14,454 nucleotides of DNA from Deltaproteobacteria bacterium (lineage in GTDB: Bacteria; Desulfobacterota; Desulfobacteria; Desulfobacterales; JAUVKB01). Shown here piece after piece: positions 1 to 7,201 of this stretch; position 1 is the first letter of the stretch; each line of letters begins with the position of its first letter. The stretch is taken from positions 1-14,454 of the forward strand of contig JAUVKB010000032.1 of assembly GCA_030596405.1 (NCBI GenBank). The letters run 5' to 3'. The position numbers and the translations under genes were made by a program. The notes under the pieces are model-generated. The model had not been told where the DNA came from and did not search any database. It saw only the letters and a program-made list of their open reading frames with translations.

Positions 1-417
1 ATTCAGTCATATATACATATGGGAGGCAAGATAGGAGTATTGGTTGAAATTAATTCGGAGACGGATTTTGTCGCAAAAACGGATAATTTCAAGGAATTTG
101 CCAAAAATATAGCCATGCATATTGCAGCCGCAAACCCGCTGGGCATTGTTCGTGAAGATGTTTCGGCAGAGGTTGTCAACAGGGAAAAAAAAGTTTATAG
201 GGAACAGGTCGTTGAAATGGGAAAACCTGAAAATATGATCGACAAGATCGTTGAGGGAAAATTGAATAAATTTTTCAAGGATAACTGCCTGTTGAACCAG
301 CCCTATGTTCGGGATCCGAATTTGACGATTGAAGATGTTCTAAACGACGTTATTGCAAGGACAGGTGAAAAAATAACGATCAGCCGTTTTGCCCGTTTTC
401 AGATAGGAGAAAAATAG
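1..417 (+). CDS. tsf: Elongation factor Ts, C-terminal part (5' end outside window)
   Basis: EF-Ts is the cytoplasmic guanine-nucleotide exchange factor that recycles EF-Tu-GDP. The reading frame is open from base 1 (I-Q-S-Y-I-H-M-G-G-K), so the gene enters the window already running and its N-terminal UBA-like domain is missing. The core signature GVLVEINSETDFVAK lies near the start of the visible part. The C-terminus (ending SRFARFQIGEK) follows closely after the motif LLNQPYVRDPNLTIEDVL, so this is the short one-core-domain form of about 200 residues rather than the longer E. coli type. The ATG at base 19 lies inside the conserved segment and is not a real start. 138 residues are visible. 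The stop is two bases before the pyrH start, so the two genes are very probably cotranscribed. Confidence 0.96.
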   Translation: MQSYIHMGGKIGVLVEINSETDFVAKTDNFKEFAKNIAMHIAAANPLGIVREDVSAEVVNREKKVYREQVVEMGKPENMIDKIVEGKLNKFFKDNCLLNQPYVRDPNLTIEDVLNDVIARTGEKITISRFARFQIGEK

Positions 418-419
418 AT

Positions 420-1136
420 TTGGAGCTTCCTCAGTACAAAAGGATCTTGTTGAAATTAAGTGGAGAAGCCCTGATGGGTGATCAGCAATTCGGCATCAGC
501 CTGGAAATGATTAAGTATGTGGCAAAAGAGATTCAATCGATATTCGACTTGGGATTAGAAATTGCCATAGTTGTCGGCGGCGGCAACATATTCAGGGGTG
601 TTGCCGCAACATCACACGGCATGGATCGGGTTTCTGCAGATCACATGGGAATGCTGGCTACCGTTATCAACAGCCTGGCCCTGCAGAATGCTCTTGAGGA
701 TAAAGGTATCCAGACCCGTATCCAGACCGCAATATCGATGCATGAACTGGCCGAACCTTTCATAGTTCGCAAAGCTGTTCGTCATCTTGAAAAAAAAAGA
801 GTGGTTATTTTTGCAGCCGGCACAGGAAATCCGTATTTTACCACCGATACAGCCGCTGTATTAAGGGCGCAGGAGATTCATGCTGAAATTTTACTAAAGG
901 CCACTAAAGTCAACGGCATATACGATTCAGATCCGGTTACAAACAAAAACGCTCTATTTATCAAAAATATCACCTACATGAAGGTGATAGAACAGCAGCT
1001 GAAAATCATGGATATGACAGCGATATCTCTTGCGATGAACAACAGTTTGCCCCTTGTTGTTTTTAATCTCAAAGGCGAGGGGAATGTAAAAAAAATAGTA
1101 TGCGGAGAAAAAATCGGCACCAGAATATGTAGTTAA
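420..1136 (+). CDS. pyrH: UMP kinase
   Basis: PyrH phosphorylates UMP to UDP with ATP, the committed step towards UTP and CTP. It is a hexameric cytoplasmic enzyme of the amino-acid-kinase fold. The 238-residue length is normal. Visible motifs are the N-terminal KRILLKLSGEAL, the glycine-rich GGGNIFRG at residues 53-60, GTGNPYFTTDTAA at 134-146, LKATKVNGIYDSDP at 159-172 (nucleotide binding) and MDMTAISLAMNN at 197-208. The start is a TTG two bases after the tsf stop. It is supported by a GGAGA at 406-410, nine bases upstream, and by the fit to the family N-terminus. The order tsf-pyrH-frr is one of the most conserved in bacteria and supports the assignment. Confidence 0.97.
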   Translation: MELPQYKRILLKLSGEALMGDQQFGISLEMIKYVAKEIQSIFDLGLEIAIVVGGGNIFRGVAATSHGMDRVSADHMGMLATVINSLALQNALEDKGIQTRIQTAISMHELAEPFIVRKAVRHLEKKRVVIFAAGTGNPYFTTDTAAVLRAQEIHAEILLKATKVNGIYDSDPVTNKNALFIKNITYMKVIEQQLKIMDMTAISLAMNNSLPLVVFNLKGEGNVKKIVCGEKIGTRICS

Positions 1137-1168
1137 TCGGCAGATTTTTTTATAGAGGGTGAAATTTT

Positions 1169-1726
1169 ATGATCGAATCTATATATCAGGAAACCAGAGA
1201 AAGGATGGAAAGATCGATAACAGCCTTTCAAAATGAATTAAAAAGGATTAGGACGGGCAGGGCATCTTTGTCCATTCTTGACGGCATACGGGTCGATTAC
1301 TACGGCACATTGACTTCTCTTAATCAGATGGCATCCCTTTCCGTTCCTGAAGGCCGTCAGATAATAATACAACCATGGGATATTTCAGTAATTAAAGAGG
1401 TGGAAAAGGCGATATTAAAATCAGACCTGGGGTTAACACCTTCTAATGACGGCAAGATCATACGTATTATCATACCATCGCTTACGGAAGAACGTCGAAA
1501 AGAACTTGTGAAAATCGTAAATAAAATTTGCGAGGATTATAAGGTTGCCGTGCGGAATATCAGGCGTGATTCAAATGAGCTTTTAAAAGGTCTGAAAAAA
1601 GATGGGGATATTTCTGAAGATGAATCCTTCAAGGCTCAGGAACAGGTCCAAAAAATTACAGACGGGCAGATCAAGCTGATCGACGATATCTATAAGGAAA
1701 AAGAGAAAGAGATTCTTGAATTCTAA
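1169..1726 (+). CDS. frr: Ribosome recycling factor
   Basis: RRF works with EF-G to split post-termination ribosomes. The 185-residue length is exactly typical. The first part contains the family block ELKRIRTGRAS (about residues 23-33), which begins the long helix of domain I. It is followed by the domain II beta segment with ILDGIRVDYYG and the block LTPSNDGKIIRIIIPSLTEERR (split here as LTPSNDGK plus IIPSLTEERR). The C-terminal half is a long charged helix (EDYKVAVRNIRRD onward), as expected for the three-helix bundle. A GAGGGTG sequence about 8 bases before the ATG is a fair ribosome-binding site. The 3' end overlaps the start of uppS by 11 bases, which suggests translational coupling. 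Confidence 0.97.
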   Translation: MIESIYQETRERMERSITAFQNELKRIRTGRASLSILDGIRVDYYGTLTSLNQMASLSVPEGRQIIIQPWDISVIKEVEKAILKSDLGLTPSNDGKIIRIIIPSLTEERRKELVKIVNKICEDYKVAVRNIRRDSNELLKGLKKDGDISEDESFKAQEQVQKITDGQIKLIDDIYKEKEKEILEF

Positions 1727-2465
1727 TACGTCTTTTCATGACCTCCCGGCTCTTGATACTGCAAAGCTTCCGGCTCATGTTGCCATAATAATGGATGGTA
1801 ATGGGCGGTGGGCAAAAAAACGTTACTTAAACCGGATTAACGGGCATAAAAAAGGCACGGAAGTTGTTAGAACGATTGTGCGAACCTCTCGTGAAATCGG
1901 GATATCGATTCTGTCTCTGTATGCCTTTTCCACGGAAAACTGGCAGCGGCCCCAAAAAGAGGTCGCCGCCCTTATGACCCTCCTTAAAAATTTTCTCCAG
2001 TCAGAACTCAAAGAGATGATGGATAATAATATTCGTCTTACCTCAATAGGGCAGATAGAACGTCTGCCGGAAAATGTTAAAATGGCGCTGCACAAAGCGA
2101 CGACGGCAACAAGAGAAAATAACGGCATGGTGTTAAATCTTGCATTAAGCTATGGAGGGCGAAGCGAAATAGTTAGGATGGTTCGCAAAATTGCCGGAAA
2201 AACAAAAGACGGTCTTATCGATCCGGATTCAATAACGCCGGAATTAATATCAGAACATCTTTATACACATGGCATGCCTGACCCTGATTTACTTGTCAGA
2301 ACAAGTGGAGAAATGCGTATCAGTAATTTTTTTCTATGGCAAATAGCATATTCGGAAATTTTTTTTACAGACACCTTGTGGCCTGATTTTAACAAAGATG
2401 AGTTTATTCAGATCTTGAAAGATTATCAAAACAGAGAACGAAGGTTCGGCAAAGTAGGATCATAA
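1716..2465 (+). CDS. uppS: Isoprenyl transferase (undecaprenyl diphosphate synthase)
   Basis: A cis-prenyltransferase that adds isopentenyl diphosphate units to farnesyl diphosphate to make the C55 lipid carrier for peptidoglycan and O-antigen. The protein has 249 residues. The catalytic-aspartate motif IIMDGNGRWA lies at residues 24-33 (Asp27), SLYAFSTENWQRP at 67-79, and the C-terminal signature DLLVRTSGEMRISNF at 191-205 followed by FLWQIAYSE. The position after GE, often His or Gln in relatives, is Met here. The start chosen is TTG at 1716, inside the frr end, with a purine-rich AAAGAGA upstream. No ATG or GTG lies in a better place before the conserved block. The enzyme uses products of the pathway started by dxr two genes downstream, so the linkage makes functional sense. 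Confidence 0.95.
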   Translation: MNSNTSFHDLPALDTAKLPAHVAIIMDGNGRWAKKRYLNRINGHKKGTEVVRTIVRTSREIGISILSLYAFSTENWQRPQKEVAALMTLLKNFLQSELKEMMDNNIRLTSIGQIERLPENVKMALHKATTATRENNGMVLNLALSYGGRSEIVRMVRKIAGKTKDGLIDPDSITPELISEHLYTHGMPDPDLLVRTSGEMRISNFFLWQIAYSEIFFTDTLWPDFNKDEFIQILKDYQNRERRFGKVGS

Positions 2466-2466
2466 T

Positions 2467-3276
2467 ATGTATGTAAAGCGTCTGATTACAGGGATTGTGG
2501 CGCTCCCATTTCTTGTTTTATTGATTTGGCGAGGTGGCCCGGTGATGTTTGCCGTATTTGTCGGCATAGTATCTATCCTGGCTTTTTGGGAATATTTTCG
2601 TATTGTATTAAATATCAGCGGCAGGACCGGATTTGGCACCATACCTGTTCTCGGGCTTATAACATGTCCGTTGCTTATCTGGTCTGCATACATAAATTCA
2701 CCGGGAATGGTAACAGGTCTCATTATGTTAAATTTTATTGTTTCCGGTCTGTTTTCCCTGCGCCAGTTTAAATCCGATAAAAATGTTATAACAACAGTTG
2801 CATGGCAGATATTGGGTGTTTTATACATCCCCTTATCTCTTTCATTTATCGTTTTGATCCGAAATGGAGATTGCGGTATCGAATGGATTTTATTGTTATT
2901 ATTCGTTATCTTTAGTGGCGATACAGGCGCATTTTATGTAGGTTCTTTTTTTGGGCGGCATAAACTTTGCCCTTTAATAAGCCCGGCAAAGACTATTGAG
3001 GGTTCACTCGCAGGGCTTGCGGCAAATCTTTGCGCCGGGTCTATCTTTAAGTATCTGTTCCTCCCCTCATTGCCATGGGGCTTGTCCCTTATTTTTTTTC
3101 TTTCCGCCGGCATTGCCGGGCAGGCGGGCGACCTGTTTGAATCTGAATTTAAAAGAGCCGCAAATATTAAGGATTCCGGTGCGATCTTGCCGGGCCATGG
3201 AGGGGTTCTCGATCGTATCGACGCGTTGCTGTTCGCCGCTCCACTGGCATATTTTTTCAAAGTCCATGTTTTGTAA
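2467..3276 (+). CDS. cdsA: Phosphatidate cytidylyltransferase
   Basis: CdsA converts phosphatidic acid and CTP to CDP-diacylglycerol, the branch point for all bacterial phospholipids, in the inner membrane. The 269-residue protein is largely hydrophobic, with helices at roughly residues 6-22, 26-41, 58-74, 80-96, 108-132, 138-150, 180-198 and 205-218. The conserved FSGDTGAFYVGSFFGRHK block is at 149-166. The family signature is at 226-252 (SEFKRAANIKDSG, then LPGHGGVLDRID) and includes the key Lys-Asp pair at 235-236. The gene begins one base after the uppS stop. It is the standard neighbour between uppS and dxr in many bacteria. Confidence 0.96.
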   Translation: MYVKRLITGIVALPFLVLLIWRGGPVMFAVFVGIVSILAFWEYFRIVLNISGRTGFGTIPVLGLITCPLLIWSAYINSPGMVTGLIMLNFIVSGLFSLRQFKSDKNVITTVAWQILGVLYIPLSLSFIVLIRNGDCGIEWILLLLFVIFSGDTGAFYVGSFFGRHKLCPLISPAKTIEGSLAGLAANLCAGSIFKYLFLPSLPWGLSLIFFLSAGIAGQAGDLFESEFKRAANIKDSGAILPGHGGVLDRIDALLFAAPLAYFFKVHVL

Positions 3277-3332
3277 CACAACGCTTTTCCTGAAAAACAT
3301 TAAATACAAATAATCTCGGCGATACAATAAAA

Positions 3333-4496
3333 ATGAAAAACCTTTCCATACTCGGTTCTACAGGCTCCATCGGTTGCAACGTGCTGGAAATTGTAGAAAT
3401 GTTCCCGGATCGGTTTTCCGTAAAAGCGCTTGCGGCAAAAAACAATATTTCATTACTTGCCGGTCAGATAGAAAGGTTCCGACCTGAAATAGCCGTGGTT
3501 TTTGATGAAAAACTGGCTGTTGAACTGGGAAAATCACTTCATGCCCGCCCGGGTGTTGAAATATTATACGGGGCCAAAGGGTACAAGGCGGCAGCCAAAC
3601 ACGATTCTGTCGATATGGTGGTAACCGCCATGGTGGGTTCGGCGGGTTTGATGCCGACGCTGGCAGCCATAGATGCCGGGAAAAATATTGCTTTGGCAAA
3701 TAAAGAAACGCTCGTCATGGCCGGTGATATTGTAATGAAAAGAGCCTCTGAAAAAGGGGTTAGAATACTTCCCGTAGATAGCGAGCATAGCGCCATCTTT
3801 CAAGCTCTTAAGGGCAACCGCAGAAAGGATTTGAAAAAGATACTTTTAACAGCCTCGGGAGGTCCGTTTTTAAACCTGCCGGAAAATAAATTTAACAAAA
3901 TAAGGCCCAAAGATGCTTTGAAACATCCGACCTGGCAGATGGGCAAAAAAATAAGTATCGATTCCGCCACTTTGATGAACAAGGGACTCGAAATCATAGA
4001 GGCAAAACATTTATTTAATGTTTCCCATGAAAAAATTGAAGTGGTGATCCACCCGCAAAGTATAATTCATTCCATGGTTTCTTACAGGGACGGATCCGTA
4101 CTTGCCCAGCTTGGCATTCCGGATATGAAGGGGGCAATTGCATATGCCATCTCTTATCCTGAACGTCTCCCGCTGCAACAGCCGATACCTGACTTTACAA
4201 ATATTGGGGCACTTACTTTTTTGCAGCCGGACATGGAAAAGTTCCCATGTCTTTCTCTGGCTTTTAAAGCCTGCAAACATGGCGGCACCCTTCCGGCAGT
4301 CTTGAATGCGGCTAACGAGGCGGCTGTAAATGCTTTTTTAAACCGTAAGATATCTTTTACTGATATTCCAGCCATCATCAATAAAATAATGAAGCAGCAT
4401 GTGGTTACCGAAAATCCAGCCCTTACGGATATTCTCAAAGCACATAAATGGGCCGGGAATCAGGCCAAAGAAGAGATCTTGAAATATAAATATTAA
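3333..4496 (+). CDS. dxr: 1-deoxy-D-xylulose 5-phosphate reductoisomerase
   Basis: Dxr rearranges and reduces 1-deoxyxylulose 5-phosphate to 2-C-methylerythritol 4-phosphate with NADPH, the first committed step of the non-mevalonate isoprenoid pathway. The 387-residue length is typical. The NADPH loop GSTGSIG is at residues 8-14 and LANKETLVMAG at 121-131. The metal-binding PVDSEHSAIFQ is at 147-157 (Asp149, Glu151), and SIDSATLMNKGLE at 208-220 ends with the third ligand, Glu220. LTASGGPF at 172-179 is the substrate loop. A 56-base AT-rich gap separates it from cdsA. No convincing Shine-Dalgarno sequence precedes the ATG, but the N-terminus fits the family exactly. In many proteobacteria an rseP-type protease follows dxr; here an AcsF/CooC-like ATPase does. 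Confidence 0.97.
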   Translation: MKNLSILGSTGSIGCNVLEIVEMFPDRFSVKALAAKNNISLLAGQIERFRPEIAVVFDEKLAVELGKSLHARPGVEILYGAKGYKAAAKHDSVDMVVTAMVGSAGLMPTLAAIDAGKNIALANKETLVMAGDIVMKRASEKGVRILPVDSEHSAIFQALKGNRRKDLKKILLTASGGPFLNLPENKFNKIRPKDALKHPTWQMGKKISIDSATLMNKGLEIIEAKHLFNVSHEKIEVVIHPQSIIHSMVSYRDGSVLAQLGIPDMKGAIAYAISYPERLPLQQPIPDFTNIGALTFLQPDMEKFPCLSLAFKACKHGGTLPAVLNAANEAAVNAFLNRKISFTDIPAIINKIMKQHVVTENPALTDILKAHKWAGNQAKEEILKYKY

Positions 4497-4518
4497 AAAA
4501 AGGAGGACACAAAATAAC

Positions 4519-5268
4519 ATGTCTTTTTCAATTGCTCTGGCAGGAAAAGGTGGAACAGGGAAAACCACGGTGGCTGGTATGCTTATCAAATATCTGCTGA
4601 TGAAAGGGAAAACCCCCATCCTTGCAGTAGATGCGGATTCCAACGCCAACCTTAACGAAGTGCTTGGTCTTGAACTCATAGATACTATCGGAAACATCCG
4701 TGAAGAGATGAAGAAGGGAGAAGTGCCAAGCGGTATGACAAAAAACATATTTATATCTATGAAAATGGAACAATCTATTGTTGAGGCCGATGGATACGAT
4801 CTTGTTGTAATGGGGCAGCCCGAAGGAGCGGGCTGTTACTGTGCCGCAAACACGCTCCTTACAGGATTTCTGGAAAAGCTGACATCAAATTATCCTTATA
4901 TTGTGATGGACAATGAAGCAGGGATGGAACATATAAGCCGGCTGACAACACATAACGTCGATGTTTTGCTTATTGTTTCAGATACGTCCCGGCGTGGATT
5001 ACAGGCGGCCATAAGGATTAACAAGCTGTCAAAAGCACTAAACATAGGCGTCGGCAAGAGCTACCTTGTAATAAATCAGATGAAAGACAACCCGCCTGAT
5101 GAAGTTTTACGTCTCATTAACCAGGAGGGCATAGAACTTTTGGGAACCATACCCGATGACAAATCGGTCTATGAGTTTGACCTGCACGGACGCCCGACAA
5201 TAGAGATGCCTGAAAATAATATAGCGGTTAAATCGGCATTTAACATTTTTGATAAAATAATAAAATAG
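4519..5268 (+). CDS. AcsF/CooC-family ATPase, carbon monoxide dehydrogenase nickel-insertion accessory protein
   Basis: A P-loop ATPase of the MinD/ParA (SIMIBI) class in the branch that matures carbon monoxide dehydrogenase and acetyl-CoA synthase by ATP-driven nickel delivery. The 249-residue protein has the deviant Walker A GKGGTGKTT at residues 9-17, the switch motif AVDADSNANLNE at 36-47, and GQPEGAGCYCAAN at 99-111. That last motif contains the C-x-C pair Cys106 and Cys108, which in characterised CooC bridges a dimer and binds metal. DNEAGMEH lies at 131-138. These motifs separate it from MinD, ParA and NifH. An AGGAGG at 4501-4506 lies 12 bases before the ATG. It starts 22 bases after dxr and is probably cotranscribed, yet no CODH/ACS structural gene is present in the window. 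The family is secure. Whether it serves CODH or ACS is inferred, so no symbol is given. Confidence 0.88.
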   Translation: MSFSIALAGKGGTGKTTVAGMLIKYLLMKGKTPILAVDADSNANLNEVLGLELIDTIGNIREEMKKGEVPSGMTKNIFISMKMEQSIVEADGYDLVVMGQPEGAGCYCAANTLLTGFLEKLTSNYPYIVMDNEAGMEHISRLTTHNVDVLLIVSDTSRRGLQAAIRINKLSKALNIGVGKSYLVINQMKDNPPDEVLRLINQEGIELLGTIPDDKSVYEFDLHGRPTIEMPENNIAVKSAFNIFDKIIK

Positions 5269-5284
5269 ATCTTAATAGATCTTA
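5265..5284 (+). repeat. Tandem duplication of a 10-base unit across the acsF/cooC-like stop codon
   Basis: The 10-mer ATAGATCTTA occurs twice head to tail. The first copy contains the TAG stop codon of the ATPase gene. Seen directly; probably a simple local duplication without coding effect. Confidence 0.7.
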
Positions 5285-5285
5285 T

Positions 5286-5302
5286 AAAAAAAGGGGGGGG
5301 GG
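5286..5302. repeat. A7-G10 homopolymer run in convergent intergenic space
   Basis: Seven A residues are followed directly by ten G residues. It lies 18 bases beyond the stop of the ATPase gene and ahead of a large inverted repeat. Such a tract is prone to replication slippage and to sequencing error, so its exact length should not be trusted. No promoter or reading frame depends on it, so there is no sign of phase variation. Confidence 0.8.
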
Positions 5303-5311
5303 TATTAAACC

Positions 5312-5374
5312 CTACAGATTTCGCATCGCACTTTACGTAATTAGAGTAATCCGTGTAATCTGCGAAATCTGTGG
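5312..5374. repeat. Long inverted repeat with internal 9-base tandem units between convergent genes
   Basis: The arms ACAGATTTCGCA (5314-5325) and TGCGAAATCTGT (5361-5372) are perfect 12-base inverted copies. They extend by a G-T wobble and one C-G pair to about 14 pairs, around a 35-base middle. The right side also reads as three tandem near-identical 9-mers: TAATCCGTG, TAATCTGCG and AAATCTGTG (5347-5373). The element sits between the convergent stops of the ATPase gene and serC, where a hairpin could work as a terminator for both directions, although no clear U-tract follows. Its appearance is that of a REP-like dispersed intergenic element. Whether other copies exist cannot be seen in this window. 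Confidence 0.75.
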
Positions 5375-5384
5375 ATTCAAAACA

Positions 5385-6461
5385 CTATTTAAATGTTTTC
5401 ATAAAATCGACAAGGGCTTCAATCGCCTCTAATGATGTGGCGTTGTAAATGGATGCCCTGCAACCTCCTACGGAACGATGACCCTTCAAACCGCCAAAAC
5501 CGTTTTCAATAGCTTTTTGAATGAACTTTTTTTCCATTTCTTCGTTTGGAAGGCGGAATGTTACATTCATTTTCGAGCGGCTGTCAGATTCGGCCGTACC
5601 TCTGTAAAAATCGCTGGAATCTATTGTTTCGTAAAGGAGTCCCGCCTTTTTTGCGTTTAATTCTTCCATCTTGTCAAGACCGCCCACGGTCTCATCGAGC
5701 CATTTTAAAACCAGTTGAACCGCATAAACGGCAAAACATGGGGGAGTATTGAACATGGAGTTTTTCCCGGCAAAAGTATTGTAATTCAGCATGGAAGGAA
5801 TGGTCTCTTTTACCAGTTCAAGCATATCATCCCGGACAATAACCATGCACACGCCTGCAGGACCGATATTTTTTTGAGCACCCGCATATATTAACCCAAA
5901 CCGATCAGCATCAAAAGACCTGCTCATAAAGTCAGACGACATATCCGCAATAAGCGGTATCCCGTTTGTGTCGGGGAATGACGCCCACTGAGTCCCTTTT
6001 ATCGTGTTGTTCGATGTAATATGGGCATACACGGCATCGCTATTAAATTGTATGTTCTTCGGGATATATGAAAAATTTTTATCCTCGGAAGATGCCACCA
6101 CCTTAATCGGTTTGTCCTGAATCCGGGCTTCCTTGATGGCTTTTGTTGACCATGTGCCGGTATTGACGTAATCCGCCGTCTTGCCATTTTGCAGAAAATT
6201 CATCGGAATCATGCAAAATTGCATACTTGCTCCGCCTTGTAGAAACAGAACATGAAAATTATCACCCAGGTTTAAAAGCCGTTTTGTTCTGGTTACTGCA
6301 TCGTTGATTATATCGTCAAACCATTTTGACCTGTGGCTGACTTCGGTAACCGACATGCCTGATCCCGCATAATTTAAAAATGAATCCTTAATTTCTTCAA
6401 GGACGCTAAGGGGGAGGGCTGCAGGCCCGGCGTTAAAGTTATAAATTCTATTTTCTTTCAT
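5385..6461 (-). CDS. serC: Phosphoserine aminotransferase
   Basis: SerC is a PLP enzyme that transaminates 3-phosphohydroxypyruvate with glutamate to phosphoserine in serine synthesis, and also acts in pyridoxal phosphate synthesis in some bacteria. The 358 residues match the family. The N-terminus YNFNAGPAALPLSVLEEI is diagnostic. GGASMQF is at residues 76-82, and the cofactor-binding aspartate lies in IADMSSDF (Asp173). The Schiff-base lysine is in YAGAQKNIGPAG (Lys197), and the C-terminal HRSVGGCRASIYNA carries the substrate-binding residues. The ATG at 6461 is preferred over an upstream TTG at 6473 because GGAG (6468-6471) lies 6 bases before it and would overlap the longer N-terminus. 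A 110-base AT-rich gap and a possible promoter separate it from the HAD gene, so it may be its own transcription unit. Confidence 0.96.
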   Translation of the reverse strand: MKENRIYNFNAGPAALPLSVLEEIKDSFLNYAGSGMSVTEVSHRSKWFDDIINDAVTRTKRLLNLGDNFHVLFLQGGASMQFCMIPMNFLQNGKTADYVNTGTWSTKAIKEARIQDKPIKVVASSEDKNFSYIPKNIQFNSDAVYAHITSNNTIKGTQWASFPDTNGIPLIADMSSDFMSRSFDADRFGLIYAGAQKNIGPAGVCMVIVRDDMLELVKETIPSMLNYNTFAGKNSMFNTPPCFAVYAVQLVLKWLDETVGGLDKMEELNAKKAGLLYETIDSSDFYRGTAESDSRSKMNVTFRLPNEEMEKKFIQKAIENGFGGLKGHRSVGGCRASIYNATSLEAIEALVDFMKTFK

Positions 6462-6484
6462 ATTTTTCTCCAATCCGAATTAAA

Positions 6485-6513
6485 ATTAAAATGAGCATAA
6501 ATAAGATAGTAAA
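6485..6513 (-). promoter_or_regulatory. Possible sigma-70-type promoter for serC
   Basis: On the minus strand TTTACT (6508-6513) and TTTAAT (6485-6490) are separated by exactly 17 bases. They match the -35 and -10 consensus at 4 of 6 and 5 of 6 positions. The predicted start would fall a few bases upstream of the serC ribosome-binding site. The whole region is AT-rich, so a chance match is quite possible. Confidence 0.35.
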
Positions 6514-6571
6514 TATGCTTATAAAGCTCGATTTTTAAAACTTTATATCAATACATATTAATAAAATTATA

Positions 6572-7195
6572 TCAATCAATATTTTCAAGAATTGTTTCAA
6601 TCTCTTTTAAGCTCGTTATATGAAAATCTGCGGAAAGGCTTTTATTATCATATGCAATCAGGGGTATGCCCGCTGCCATTGCCGCTGTTTCGTCCAGCTT
6701 TGAATCTCCCACATAAATTGCATTACGAGGAGCTATCTTGAAATATTCCAAAATTTTTAACAGCGGTTCAGGGTGAGGTTTTGGGTTGGCAACATCAAGA
6801 GCAGTTACGACAAGATTAAAATCCTCTTCAAGATCATGTTCGGCCAGAACGTGGTCCATCGTGTCTGACCTGTTTGTCGCAATGGCGGTCTTGTATTTCG
6901 GTTTCAGCCATTTTAGCAAGAGCTTCAGGCAGGGTTCAATCTGCATATATTTTATAAACGGCAGGTAATCCATTTTACTGCGATATTCCTGGACGGCTTC
7001 AAGTCGCTCTATATCCTCAAATATATTGGCAAGCGCTTTATCCACAGTGTGCATCTGGGCGTAAGCAAACTGCCCGGGAGTAATATCCTGCATGCCGAAA
7101 TGATTTAAAATCTGATTATAGTACATTCTGTTTACTTTTTCGGTGTTAAAAAGTACGCCGTCACAGTCAAAAACAACAACTTTTATATCATTCAT
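6572..7195 (-). CDS. HAD-superfamily hydrolase, phosphoglycolate-phosphatase-like
   Basis: A cytoplasmic phosphohydrolase of the haloacid dehalogenase superfamily, 207 residues. Motif I is VVVFDCDGVLFNTE, with nucleophile Asp10 and acid/base Asp12. Motif II is AIATNRSD (Thr107), motif III is the lysine in NPKPHPE (Lys139), and motif IV is YVGDSKLD (Asp164, Asp168). The stretch between motifs I and II is the helical C1 cap expected for the phosphoglycolate phosphatase / beta-phosphoglucomutase group. The natural substrate cannot be read from the sequence, so no gene symbol is given. The ATG is 6 bases after the DUF1573 gene's stop, which strongly suggests cotranscription with it. The ribosome-binding site is weak (AGG only), consistent with translational coupling. 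Confidence 0.88.
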   Translation of the reverse strand: MNDIKVVVFDCDGVLFNTEKVNRMYYNQILNHFGMQDITPGQFAYAQMHTVDKALANIFEDIERLEAVQEYRSKMDYLPFIKYMQIEPCLKLLLKWLKPKYKTAIATNRSDTMDHVLAEHDLEEDFNLVVTALDVANPKPHPEPLLKILEYFKIAPRNAIYVGDSKLDETAAMAAGIPLIAYDNKSLSADFHITSLKEIETILENID

Positions 7196-7201
7196 AAAGA
7201 C

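Noticed and set aside
19..417. EF-Ts starting at the ATG at base 19
   Set aside because: The frame is open to base 1 with family-like residues (S-Y-I-H-M-G-G-K), so the Met is internal and the gene is cut by the window edge.
4338..4748. 136-residue minus-strand open frame across the dxr / acsF-cooC-like junction
   Set aside because: It overlaps two well-supported genes on the other strand, has no recognisable domain, and would be antisense to the Walker A region.
5286..5302. Poly-G tract as a phase-variation switch
   Set aside because: It lies between two convergent genes after one stop codon and before the other, not in a promoter or reading frame.
6462..6473. Longer serC starting at TTG 6473
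   Set aside because: That start overlaps the GGAG ribosome-binding site of the ATG at 6461, and the added four residues are not part of the conserved N-terminus.
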